Of a stretch of DNA of 64,000 bases, positions 53,501 through 59,238 are shown one piece after another. The stretch comes from Lumbricus terrestris (lineage: Eukaryota > Annelida > Clitellata > Crassiclitellata > Lumbricidae): assembly GCA_949752735.1 (NCBI GenBank), contig OX457037.1, positions 68,819,755-68,883,754 on the forward strand, read 5' to 3'. Under the pieces are notes generated by a model, which was not told where the DNA came from, did no database searches, and worked only from the letters and a program-made list of their open reading frames with translations. Made by a program: the position numbers and the translations under genes. How positions within the stretch are numbered: the first letter of the stretch is position 1; the number at the start of each line of letters is the position of its first letter.

Positions 53501-55678
53501 GAACAAAAGAGGTCACCACGACGCCACAATACGGAATTATTCATCATCCTAGCAACGTAACGCTATGTCTATGTCTATGACGTAACAATAGGTGTTGACA
53601 CATTGAGAAGATAGTTGTCTCAATAGTACAGAACTATATAATTGCCGTAGCAGAAACTTGAAGCTAGTGACGCAAACAATTGCGTAACTATGAGAAGACG
53701 TCACAATACGAAGTCCATAAATTAGATTGATAAACCAGCATCATCATGCCCAGTTTTGCCATAGGCAAAATTAGTGACGTTATAATATAGTGTCTTTGGA
53801 ACAAAGAGATGTCGTCACAATGAATGTACATAACACGAAGTTAATAATAATAATTATTATCATTGTCCTATGTGCTCTTTTCCTGTAGGCCTAATCTTGT
53901 GGGGGTTAGGGCAGAGGGTCATTGCAAGGGCCTCCTCAGTTTTACTGAACAGGACATCACATTTGTTACTCCGGAACTGAAGAGAAGCCAATTAGGCCTA
54001 TGCTAGTAGCTTTTAACGCCTCTCAGACTAGCTTACTGCTTAATACTATAATAGCGCAACGTGAATAGGTCCATCATAATTAGTACGGTAGGTTAAATGC
54101 TGGTGTGCGAGATGGATGCAGGAAAAATGGCGATGAACAAAGATCAGATAGACTCTATCCATGGCTATAGTTCTATCGATAAACGTACTATACCTGTGTG
54201 CTTATGCCTATAATTATGTTTGAATTAATAAGAAAATAATAATTAATTGCTATTAGCCTATCTGCCGGGTTTTTTTCTAAATGCGCAGAATATGTTAAAA
54301 GTACTGACCACATTCGGATGTCCAGATGCTGATGCGTGTGCTGCCACTTCGTTTCTCACTTGATACCAATGCGTGTCGGATTTATCTATTACCTTTATTC
54401 CAACCTAACATTTAAAACAATTACGTAAGCTTAATTCTTATAAGAAATGCCTAGACAGTTCGAACAGGAAAAACAGAGACAGTTGCAAAAGTCGATGGTC
54501 GAAATTTTTTGCAAAGTTTTCCAGCAGTGGATAGGCTAAACTTATAGATAATGTGAATATGACATGATTAATGAATATTAATTATGCAATTAATATGTAA
54601 TGAAAATGTGATGGATTGGACATGTAATGAATATATAGGCCTACATGTAGGTCTATGTTATGAACAATCATAAAATGCTATGAATATACATGTAGCTTAT
54701 ACCAAAAATATGCTGCGAATATACCTCCACTGGCAACAGTCACCAACCAACCGACCACGCAATCTCTATCGCCCTATTTCCAAACTATACTGTTAAACGG
54801 TTTAGGCCTACAGAGGACTGGTCAATAACAAGACACCATATGCGATAGCATTAACCAGACCAATATTACATGCAGAAGACGATTACCTTAAAACTGATAG
54901 CTATATAGGCAGCATAGTATTGTGGTGTGTAAGCAATTTGAAAGGTTTGTTTTTATCTCAATAAACGTGCCGTTGTCAAACTTGAACACGAAACATATAT
55001 CGCTAAACTGCATGGAATCATAACATTACAGGCTAAGCGCAAGGCATCACTTTATTCCCGAGCGCTGCATTTTGGAAGTAGGCTAGAACACCAAATAATT
55101 TAGGCTATGTTGCATTGTCTGCGAAAACACATATAGCCTACCTTTGTTGCACCATCTTGAGCTATCTCTTCCGCCACTTTAGTCTTGCAGTTGACACCGT
55201 TACAGGTGGCCGAGTAGACGACCCCGAAGTCTCCTCTGCAGACCAGCCTCCGCAACGTATATCCCTTCAGCAGCAGTTCTGCAAAGTAGAGTATCTTCCA
55301 GACGGATGCCTTGTCCACCTCGTACGACCTGTAGCCGCGCGCCAACATGCATCGAATCTGACGAATGTCCTCATCCATGAAATGCTCCACACGGGGGGCG
55401 ATGTCCGGGAAGAAGCGTCCATCCTCCGTTGCCCGGAAGATCCCCTCCGGCGTTTCTCTCCCTGCTCGGAAAACCAGAAAGTTTGTCTGTTCCTTTGTTA
55501 GTCCGCCATTGTTACGTGCTGCAAATGGTTCATGATTCTGTTTGTATAAATTTCCGTGTTTCAAATCGTTTCTCTGTCTCGCTGGTTCGGTGGGTTCGCT
55601 ATCAACCGACGGACGATACCAACGGAGGGAGAGCAGTCTTTTGTAAACGGGTGGAATCTGTGCTTTACGTCCAGACAT
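17277..55678 (-). CDS. PLK4/CAMK-like predicted pseudokinase with long C-terminal tail (whole gene)
   Basis: The gene runs on the minus strand from ATG at 55678 to TAA at 17277. I assembled ten exons by reading frame, AG/GT borders and phase; they give about 1,060 residues plus one missing exon. Residues 1-140 are an unrecognised N-terminal region. A kinase fold follows: a G-loop with Cys147, Gly149 and Gly152, beta-3 Lys183 in GIK, alpha-C Glu198, catalytic loop HRNLTCTN (272-279), EFG (292-294), GTSGYMAPE (311-319) and DIW (332-334). Subdomain XI lies in exon 22579-22703. The catalytic-loop and EFGLA wording is closest to PLK4, while HPNVLKLY and the HDWL ending also recall CAMK-group kinases. 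Lys, Glu and the metal-binding Asn are kept, but both catalytic Asp residues are replaced, so I infer a pseudokinase or a very weak kinase. I see no polo box. The tail has an Arg/Glu helix and Ser/Thr-rich, acidic disordered sequence. The exon for subdomains IX-X was not found. Confidence 0.8.
17650..17830 (+). repeat. TTC microsatellite with CTACTA flank
   Basis: An uninterrupted TTC run lies at about 17667-17735, then TTC/ACT mixture. It is (GAA)n on the transcribed strand of the pseudokinase gene, in its last intron. Confidence 0.95.
18107..19574 (-). CDS. Pseudokinase gene, large tail exon
   Basis: A 1,468-nt open frame (489 codons plus 1 base) starts after TTGTTTTTTAG and ends CCAA|GTAGGA. 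The GC-rich, codon-like composition stands out from the AT-rich surroundings. The protein is low-complexity and probably disordered: acidic and Lys-rich stretches, many Ser/Thr, runs such as SSSSI. No domain is recognised. Long antisense frames over the same interval are shadows of this exon. Confidence 0.75.
20024..20109 (-). CDS. Pseudokinase gene, short basic exon
   Basis: An 86-nt exon follows TTTTGTTTTCAG and encodes KLNRLDSKLKAMNKAQRKSA, then KPQSSLKA, a basic amphipathic segment. The phases (2 bases in, phase 0 out) fit both neighbours. The donor GTTAGC is weak; an alternative in-frame donor GTAAAC lies slightly downstream and would add about 11 residues. Confidence 0.6.
20355..21299. 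mobile_element. hAT-like element with 8-bp target duplication ATAGTTGG, carrying a nested element
   Basis: Ends CAGAGGCGTAGC and GCTACGGCCCTG; ATAGTTGG lies at 20347-20354 and 21300-21307. Subterminal GGAGGGGGCC blocks face each other. No transposase frame. A second element interrupts it at 20765-21121. Confidence 0.8.
20765..21121. mobile_element. Nested hAT-like MITE
   Basis: Ends CAGTAGCGGCGC and GGCGCCGCCACTG; the flanks ATAATAAT and ATAATAAA match at 7 of 8. The interior is three to four copies of a unit with GAAATTTTGGCGG and GAAAATGGAAAATTTTC. It lies within the 20355-21299 element and so is younger. Confidence 0.75.
21634..21886 (-). CDS. Pseudokinase gene, Arg/Glu-rich helix exon
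   Basis: This 253-nt exon (phase 0 in, 1 out) runs from ACACAG|GTGAAGG to CAAG|GTATAA. It encodes a Ser/Pro linker, a highly charged run VQEKEREREKEREKELLNQK that should form a single helix or coiled coil, and then a Cys-containing segment. No catalytic or binding motif is recognised. Confidence 0.7.
22579..22703 (-). CDS. Pseudokinase gene, exon for subdomain XI
   Basis: A 125-nt exon follows TTTGTTTGCAG and ends TCTCAG|GTGCCT. It encodes VCLLLRSILQ, then ARPSVENILRHDWL and a short linker. The Arg in ARPS and the HDWL ending are the usual close of a protein kinase domain. It needs one base from an upstream exon that I did not find. A 16-bp-unit minisatellite starts about 30 bp upstream of its acceptor. 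Confidence 0.8.
22735..22965 (+). repeat. 16-bp minisatellite (ATGCATGCATACTACA)
   Basis: About 14 units of ATGCATGCATACTACA, with minor variants. It ends about 30 bp upstream (in transcript sense) of the subdomain XI exon acceptor. Confidence 0.95.
24040..24686 (+). repeat. Tandem duplication of about 320-330 bp
   Basis: Unit 1 is about 24040-24355 and unit 2 about 24356-24686. They share CCACGCTC, TTGTGAAATAATTTTAGAAA, AAATTATGCAATGC and CGCGGGAGAA in the same order, diverged by perhaps 15-20 percent. Confidence 0.8.
24895..25300. repeat. G-rich interspersed repeat
   Basis: Repeated TGGGGC, AAATTTGCTCC and GGTGGGACGAAAA units, about 60-80 bp apart. Frames in both directions are open because of composition. 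Non-coding. Confidence 0.6.
26873..27827. mobile_element. 955-bp DNA transposon with 34-bp perfect inverted ends and 8-bp target duplication
   Basis: Both ends carry GGTAAACGTGTATTTTAGCG as an inverted repeat that is perfect for 34 bp (26873-26906 and 27794-27827) and continues imperfectly to about 60 bp. TTTTCAAG flanks both sides (26865-26872 and 27828-27835). The interior (27185-27545) is an array of degenerate units of roughly 38 bp built on AGAAGCTGGATTGATGAAAA. No transposase is recognised, so it is non-autonomous. A 143-codon plus-strand open frame starting at 26745 runs through the left end and looks fortuitous. Confidence 0.8.
27185..27545 (+). repeat. Degenerate ~38-bp tandem units inside the 955-bp transposon
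   Basis: About nine units share GGAGCTGGATTGATGAAAA with drifted spacers. The same motif appears near 57630-57720 and 58575-58720 and in reverse at 58195-58500. Confidence 0.7.
29373..29443 (+). repeat. GTAT microsatellite
   Basis: GTAT units with one short interruption (TTAATCACTA), just upstream of a LINE fragment. Confidence 0.9.
29700..30235 (+). mobile_element. CR1/L2-like LINE 3' fragment
   Basis: The frame at 29765-30217 reads MRSAARLIGHIPKFAPISPY, VLHWLPVSQRISYRIAALVW and ends near the tail GGGAGCGCCTCTGAGCAG, GGCGCTATATAAG and (AATG)n. The upstream piece CCSILAGHPSTLIGRLNRV shows where the frame continued. Frameshifted and 5' truncated. Confidence 0.8.
30379..30582 (-). mobile_element. 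tRNA-type SINE copy
   Basis: On the minus strand it starts GTGGGGTGCGGTGGTGAAG (A-box-like), has GCAGGTTCAAATCC (B-box-like), TTGGGCAAGTCCTTCACTC, and ends with GGAGCGCCTATGAGTAG and GGGGCACTATAAC. Confidence 0.65.
31950..32740 (+). mobile_element. CR1/L2-like LINE, 3' fragment with open reverse-transcriptase C-terminus
   Basis: A 243-codon open frame ends at 32681. It contains RDLGVVLDSMLTF, HAFVCSRVDYCNSLLVGLP, LNSAARLIARLP, HLHWLPLIARIQLKVL and a final ALWNQLSPSTR. This order (LGVxLD, SRxDYCNSLL, HWLPxxxRIxxK) is the region after the reverse transcriptase core in CR1/L2-type ORF2. The 3' UTR is short (GGGAGCGCC, AGGCGCTTTATAAAT) and ends in (ATACA)n. The element is truncated 5' and lies in the large intron of the pseudokinase gene. 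Confidence 0.85.
33196..33946 (+). CDS. tnp2/CACTA-like transposon protein, C-terminal fragment
   Basis: An open frame of about 250 codons ends with a stop at 33946. It reads RLPKHHFLVHYPDFIHKFGP, YWCMRFEAKHRFGKELA, NFKNICKTIADRTQMELAHS and later PIFGEVIVMISVDPDIYFLC. The blocks PKxHxLxHYPxxI, MRFExKHxxFK and NFKNI are those that I recall following tnp2-type transposase domains in CACTA/EnSpm-like elements of animals. No start codon or upstream transposase core is visible; a proline-rich low-complexity stretch (32950-33190) precedes it in frame. Treat it as a transposon relic with an open 3' part, sitting in the large intron of the pseudokinase gene. Confidence 0.6.
34440..35640 (+). pseudogene. 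Broken coding remnants, not identified
   Basis: Several short open pieces have coding-like composition: HFEGKLLLGDESANADRMVV, SGSETGFLMWNKIAEILRDE, FVTQQSMHLYATSKVGQDFI. Stops and shifts separate them. They follow the tnp2-like ORF directly, so they may be part of the same dead transposon. I do not recognise the family. Confidence 0.35.
35765..36176 (+). mobile_element. CR1/L2-like LINE 3' fragment, degenerate
   Basis: It is collinear with 32310-32735 (FMFDHLHWL, SLRPLRSFD) but carries several stops and frameshifts. The tail GGAGCGCCTCTGATTGG and GGCGCTGTATAAAT is followed by ATACAATACAATG. Confidence 0.8.
38410..39005 (+). repeat. CACA-rich microsatellite, about 600 bp
   Basis: Mostly (CA)n with recurrent CATACACAC, AACGCACAC and GCACAC variants. 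Frames of up to 219 codons, Cys/Val-rich on one strand and His/Thr-rich on the other, come from the repeat. Confidence 0.95.
39290..39700 (-). pseudogene. piggyBac-like transposase fragment
   Basis: On the minus strand, YYKVRPLLNMVRDAF is followed by LEPKEKMSVDEQMILYKGKN, PLRQYIPKEPE, GFKVLI and YDFFVYEG, then SGLVVIRWLTNSSV. This is the order of the piggyBac (PGBD) catalytic region: KVRPLL, SVDEQMIxxKGR, LRQYxPxKPxxxGFK, YxFxVYxG. A stop replaces the usual Trp before GFK and frames shift, so it is dead. Confidence 0.75.
40330..40700 (+). repeat. Three degenerate ~130-bp tandem units
   Basis: The units share a TGTGTGGGTGGG-type start, a TGTTTATATGGAC-like middle and TTGTATTAAAATGAGTGCT. They follow a CTAGCTG...ACCCGG repeat start at 40149. 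Confidence 0.65.
40925..42480 (+). pseudogene. Degenerate copy of the tnp2-like transposon, interrupted by a LINE
   Basis: Before the LINE, LLTYLILDHHSPCHLVL at about 41425 matches MLSYLIQDHHCCFKVL of the 33.2-33.9 kb copy. After it, from about 41990, PKHHFIVYY and then MRFEAEPQFEKELAATVHNF continue the same protein. The left part (40965-41380, with FSGSSFII) is also similar to 43140-43310. Many stops. Confidence 0.6.
41440..41965 (-). mobile_element. RTE-like LINE, C-terminal reverse-transcriptase fragment
   Basis: The minus-strand frame (within 41626-42174) has ERIWKDKHVSLDTKKRLVRA, FPTILYGCETWTKTK, CEMWIWRKMLRISWTEKRTN, the standard region after the RT core in RTE-type and related elements. 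After a frameshift the end continues with DEIHDLTGMNLEELR-like codons to about 41440. It interrupts a tnp2-like transposon remnant on the other strand. Confidence 0.8.
42668..42693 (+). repeat. (AT)n microsatellite
   Basis: A pure AT dinucleotide run of about 26 bp. A second AT run is at about 46137-46160. Confidence 0.9.
43533..43950 (+). repeat. C-rich interspersed repeat starting CTAGCTGGGGTACCCGGCG
   Basis: It starts AACTAGCTGGGGTACCCGG and runs into CCACCGGTACGCCA(C/T)C units. The related start TTAGCTGGGGTACATGGCG is at about 32945 and CTAGCTGTGTTACCCGG at 40149. Pro-rich open frames are artefacts of composition. Confidence 0.65.
44862..45004. mobile_element. 143-bp MITE (CAGGGTGA family), copy 1
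   Basis: Ends CAGGGTGACAATTG and CAATTCTCACACTG. The same interior (TTAAAGTATGTTTTTAA, TTCCAAGTAGATCATAGT) recurs at 52345-52485. The flanks match only 6 of 8. Confidence 0.7.
46400..46545 (+). mobile_element. CR1/L2-like LINE, short 3' end
   Basis: Only the last codons and 3' UTR remain. It is nearly identical to 57226-57362 (CTTTGTAAAAATCC, TTTATTTGGCCGCGCT) and ends CGCTATATAAATGCATCGAATG with AATG repeats. Confidence 0.8.
49018..49640 (+). repeat. ~57-bp minisatellite, about 10 units
   Basis: Each unit contains ACATATTGAACTACGTTA, AAGGGGTGGGAGCGTACT and GCTACGTTAGATTC. The flank 49640-49765 carries further scattered ACGTTA/TACGTC words. It lies in the large intron about 500 bp downstream of pseudokinase exon 5. 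Confidence 0.95.
50126..50262 (-). CDS. Pseudokinase gene, exon 5 (EFG, activation segment, APE, DxW)
   Basis: This 137-nt exon follows TCATTGTGTAG and ends CAA|GTATAC in phase 0. The split codon G+AG makes Glu292, giving EFGLACVLP in place of DFGLA. Using the next AG to recover an Asp would break the frame. The activation segment and P+1 loop read HQKVGTSGYMAPEIL, then RYNGFLSDIWSM. The expected Gly after DIWSM reads Gln, which may change if the true donor differs. Confidence 0.82.
50712..50767 (-). CDS. Pseudokinase gene, exon 4 (56-nt catalytic-loop micro-exon)
   Basis: The exon lies between TGTTTTAG and G|GTAATT and encodes NLTCTNILLTSHGRVKIA, flanked by one base of a split codon on each side. 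This is the kinase catalytic loop and the strands before DFG. PLK4 has LTLSNLLLT at the same place. The residue after HR is Asn274 (AAT) where active kinases have Asp; the later Asn279 is kept. Confidence 0.82.
51746..51930 (-). CDS. Pseudokinase gene, exon 3 (hinge to HR of the catalytic loop)
   Basis: This 185-nt exon runs from the acceptor CACATTCAG to CAC AG. It encodes beta-4, beta-5 and the hinge (IYLVQEF), alpha-D and alpha-E (HLLTGILHGLRHLQRLDIVH) and two bases of Arg273. The only in-frame donor that keeps the HR motif is CAG|GCAATG, a GC-AG donor instead of GT. The join to the next exon restores Arg through AG+G. Confidence 0.82.
52345..52485. mobile_element. 141-bp MITE (CAGGGTGA family), copy 2
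   Basis: Ends CAGGGTGAGAATTG and CAATTCTCACACTG, collinear with the copy at 44862-45004. No clear target duplication. It lies in the intron between exons 2 and 3 of the pseudokinase gene. Confidence 0.7.
52815..53045 (-). mobile_element. CR1-like LINE fragment, minus strand
   Basis: The frame reads TTIVRSFIESRFDYCSPLYS, LPFIGQLPKFGHVF and ATLHWFP. These match SRxDYCNSLL, ARLIxxLPKFxHI and LHWLP of the LINE copies on the plus strand. 5' and 3' truncated. Confidence 0.7.
54309..54404 (-). CDS. Pseudokinase gene, exon 2 (VAIK lysine and alpha-C glutamate)
   Basis: A 96-nt phase 0/0 exon (32 residues) lies between an AG at 54405-54406 and the donor GTCAGT. It encodes VGIKVIDK, equivalent to the VAIK strand (Lys183), then RNEVAAHA with the alpha-C Glu198, and ends HPNV. 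It joins exon 1 and exon 3 in frame, giving the continuous kinase motif HPNVLKLYQVF across the next junction. Confidence 0.85.
55142..55678 (-). CDS. Pseudokinase gene, exon 1 (start codon, N-terminus, G-loop)
   Basis: The exon encodes residues 1-179 from ATG at 55678 and ends at AAAG|GTAGGC in phase 0. Residues 1-140 are basic to mixed and match nothing I recognise. Near residues 141-157 the segment RRLVCRGDFGVVYSAT matches a kinase glycine-rich loop in which the first Gly is Cys147 and the other two (149, 152) are kept. About 17 extra residues lie between the beta-2 strand and the lysine strand, which is longer than usual. Confidence 0.85.
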
Positions 55679-55860
55679 AATATATTAGTTCAGTTACAGG
55701 TCCGGTACATCGTCGCGTTGTTTACTAAATCTTAATTAAAATGCACACGTACGTCATGACCTCGTCATATTTATCATACAATGACGTTTTCGTATTAGTT
55801 AGCAGCGAGTTTCTATTACCGGTATTTCATTTTAACTTAACGATTATGTAGGCCTTGAAC

Positions 55861-56006
55861 CATAGGCGCAACCACCCTATGGGACCCACGGGACGCGTCC
55901 CCCAACTTTTGAGTGGTCCCCTAGCTTTATTATTATGGTCCCCCCAACTTTTAGGACGTGATTCATTATGGTCCCTCCCAACTTTTAGGGCGTGATTGCG
56001 CCTATG
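55861..56006. mobile_element. hAT-like MITE with 8-bp target duplication CCTTGAAC
   Basis: The ends are CATAGGCGCAA and TTGCGCCTATG. CCTTGAAC lies at 55853-55860 and 56007-56014. The interior CCCAACTTTTAGGACGTGATT is partly duplicated. Two more copies are at 9885-9995 and 11998-12109. Non-coding. Confidence 0.85.
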
Positions 56007-56390
56007 CCTTGAACTGTGGGGCGGAGCGCAATAAAAGGATATGCGATGCTATAACTTTTATTGTTGTCGACCTGATCGTGTATGAGTTTTTTCAAAATCT
56101 CACTTCGTTAACAATGAGACATTCATTGAAATCCAATTTATTCGCACTATCTTTCAATTCAATATGCACCCATCGCAAACGTATTATTAGGCAAAGTAGG
56201 CCTACACCTATTGCGCTAAACCCAGGTAGGCCTACGTAATTTGGTCGATATGATTAAGTCTTCGTGAAGTGCCTGCGCAAGAATTGATCATGGAATGAAC
56301 AGGTTAATTGGTTTTCCAGCATCTTAGCGTCGGGTGGGCGGAAGTGATTGAAGGATAGACCAAGCAAGGAATAGGCCGGTGTCGCGTGAC

Positions 56391-56752
56391 AAAGTCTCCC
56401 CCCTATAAGTCTCCCCCCGGAGACTCTATTTCGAAATAGATTCTCCCCCGGAGGATCTGTTCCAGAATAAATTCGCCCCCCGGAGACTATATATTCTGAA
56501 ATAAAGTCTCCGGGGGGAGAGAACATTTCCTCCGTCTACGAAACAAAGTCTCCCCCGTTGAGCGTGAAATCGGCTACAGTCGCATAAACGTTATAGATGA
56601 GCTGGTTAAACGGTTAGTTTATGTTGCTAGACTATTTAACACGAAAAAAATAGATACTTTTACATCAGAAAAATTTCTTCCAATGCAGATTTTCAGCCAG
56701 GGGGAGACTTTGTTTCGAGGGGAGACTTTGTATCGGGGGGAAACTTTATTGG
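56391..56752. repeat. G/C-tract inverted repeat element
   Basis: The left side has several AAGTCTCCCCC and CCCCGGAGAC units (56391-56560), the right side GGGGAGACTTTGT units (56699-56752), with an AT-rich middle. The left module is itself palindromic (GTCTCCCCCCGGAGAC). The ends resemble inverted repeats of a short element. Confidence 0.65.
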
Positions 56753-56929
56753 CCTACAGAACATCACATTGGCAGCCTTGTTTCTAGAAATGTCTGTCAC
56801 GTACGTAGGCCTACTACCAGATCAATTCTGATTGGAAACTCTAAGCTAGCCTGAAGCCATGTTGACTGAAATATGGGCGTATCGCCCATAATGTCACAGT
56901 TGATCATGACTATTAGGCCTGTTAGGGTT

Positions 56930-57362
56930 AGGCCGCATACCTAAATTCAGCCACATCTCCAGCTATATGCGTGACGTTCTCCACTGGCTTCCACTCAAGC
57001 AGCGAATTGAGTATAGGATATCTACTCTAGTCTGGCGCTGCATGCTAGGCCTTGCTCCTGCCTATCTTTGTGAGCTTTGTAGCCCTACTCTTAGTTCTCA
57101 CCCCTTCCGCTCCCTTCGTTCGACTGAACAAAGTCTACTCTCAGTACCTTTTGCTCGAACTTCCACTATGCAGAGCCGTGCTTTCTCGGTGGTGGGACCC
57201 TCAACCTGGAATGGTCTTCCTCTGACCCTCCGCTCTCTTTGTAAAAATCCTTCTCAGACTTTCCTCTCTCATCTTAAAACAGTTTTATTTGGCCGCGCTG
57301 AGGTTGGGAGCGCCTCTGAGTAGCCCCCTTGAAGAGGCGCTATATAAATGCATATAATGAAT
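56930..57362 (+). mobile_element. CR1/L2-like LINE 3' fragment
   Basis: The frame 56967-57323 reads MRDVLHWLPLKQRIEYRIST, LVWRCMLGLAPAYLCEL, STWNGLPLTLR and LSHLKTVLFGRAEVG, ending with the shared tail GGGAGCGCCTCTGAGTAG, GGCGCTATATAAATG and AATGAATG. It lies between the pseudokinase gene and DRC2. Confidence 0.85.
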
Positions 57363-57624
57363 GAATTAGCTTATAGCCTGAGCATTTCTGTAGTAGCCGT
57401 GTGTAGGGCATGCTGCATAACCTCGAACAGTTGTCAGCGATTTGATCAGATCAGGTCCCAATTTACCACCGCTGTCCGTGTGAATGGGCGATGCGTCTTT
57501 AGCTTATTCGTGCAGAATTCTATTATAATAATGCGTAATATTAATTTAGTCTACATGCTAAAATTAAATGTGTGAAACTGCTGTTTAGGTTGGTAGACCC
57601 TAAAGTTATTTTACATGGTCAATA

Positions 57625-58720
57625 TAAGATAGAAGTTGAATTGATGCAAAATGATAAAAAAATAATTGCGTGCTTAGATAGCGATTATTGATAGAATTGA
57701 TGAAAATATAATTCCTTGCGCAAGTTTAAGTCGGAATAAACTAATTGTTGAAGTAGGCTACTGAAAATACCACAATGTTTATATTAACGATTCTAATGAA
57801 CATGGACGCGACACCTAGCGAACTGAGTATCACAATCTCCGCCAGACGGTGGTCTTGGAAATATATAATCTTTGTTAAAGACTGCGGCAGAAGAGTCTTT
57901 GGTAACTAACGACAACATTCAAGTTGTTATTTTGATTTATTATTAAATTTGGTGATTCTGCATTCCTAATACTTCACTTTCTCAAAGGTTTTTGCTCTTT
58001 TGCTAATAAAATAATTTAATAAGAGTATGTCTAGTTTCGTATGTAATATTCGTTAATTGTGTGGTCTTTAGGACAGAGATGATGTGTGCATTGGACTACA
58101 GGTAACGCTTATGTTCGTCATTGCATGGGTTTCAGCATTGGTCGAATACAAGTCGGGGTAAAGATGTATTTTAGCATATTTAATGAAAATTATTGGTTCG
58201 TTCCAGCATTATTATTCTTAACCCAACTTCTAGTTTGGCAAGAATCCTATTCATCGATCCAGCTTCCGCTTAGGCAAGAATTCGGCATGAATTCGTTTCT
58301 TCAATCCCGCTTCGATTTACACAGGAATTATTTTTCATCAGAATCACTTCTATTTAATTAAAAATTATTGCTCAGCAATCTAACTTCGATTTGAGCGAGA
58401 TTGTTTTAATAAATTCCACGTCTATTTCAGTAAAAATTATTTTTATTTATCCGACTTCTCTTTTGCAAGAATTACTTTCGTAAATCCGGCGTATATCTGA
58501 ATTAGCACTGAAACTCATGCAATGGCGAATAATTAAATACGCTAAAATTCACTTTTACGGTATTGACGAAAAAAAATTCTTGCTAAATAGAAACTGGATT
58601 GATAAAAATAATTCTTACGGAAATAGAAGTGGGTTTATCAAAACAGTCTTGCTAAATTTGAAGTTGGATTACTGAACATTAATTTTCAGTTAGATAGAAG
58701 TCATGCTGATGAAAAATAAT
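57625..58720. repeat. Divergent relative of the 26873-27827 element
   Basis: Units like ATAGAAGTTGAATTGATG occur at 57630-57720 and 58575-58720. Reversed units (TCAATCCCGCTTCGATTTA) fill 58195-58500. An inverted pair GTAAAGATGTATTTTAGC (58158) and GCTAAAATTCACTTTTAC (58541) matches the ends of the 955-bp element with a few mismatches. No target duplication was found, so this copy may be rearranged. Confidence 0.55.
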
Positions 58721-59106
58721 TACTGCCGACACATGATTATATGCACACTCATATCAAGCATAGGAGCTGCAGTGATAGTATTGTGACTATAGATTTATAT
58801 ATTACCTCTCACAGAATGACTCTCCGGAAGTGCATCAAGCATAGACGCTGCAGGAGGAGGGGGAAGAAATGCCTTTAAAAATGAGAGTCTGATGAGCAAA
58901 AGCGAGTCATTAGTTCAGCCTTTAGCATTGAAGGAGGGCCATTCCAACTGGAGGTACCCACAAAATGGTGGACAAGAACAGTCCTAGTCCTGTAATGTAC
59001 ATAAATCAATGCCAAAGAAATATGAAGTTCTACTGCTGAGCCCTGGTTTCTGATTAAATGTCGAATTGTCGAATTTCCAGTTTCCAGTTTTTGAAGAAGG
59101 GAGAAG

Positions 59107-59238
59107 ATGCCGAAGAAGAGGTCAGGGAAGGTGTCGAGGATGACGGAGGAGGACAGGGCCAAGTACCTGGAGGAACAGCGCATGGCCGAGGAGAAGGCCA
59201 AGAGGGACAAGGAGGAGATGCTCGCTCAATTCCTCAAG
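59107..59238 (+). CDS. DRC2: DRC2 exon 1
   Basis: This is the start exon, 44 codons, ending CTCAAG|GTTATT in phase 0. The ATG sits in GAAGATGCC and opens the conserved basic MPKK N-terminus. It continues into Glu/Lys-rich helix [20 protein letters not shown]. Confidence 0.92.

Larger units (their letters stand above)
55679..59106. other. Divergent intergenic region, pseudokinase gene and DRC2
   Basis: The two genes point away from each other with about 3.4 kb between start codons. In it are a hAT-like MITE, the G/C-tract inverted element, a LINE 3' fragment and the relative of the 955-bp transposon. No TATA box or other promoter element can be assigned with confidence. Confidence 0.6.
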
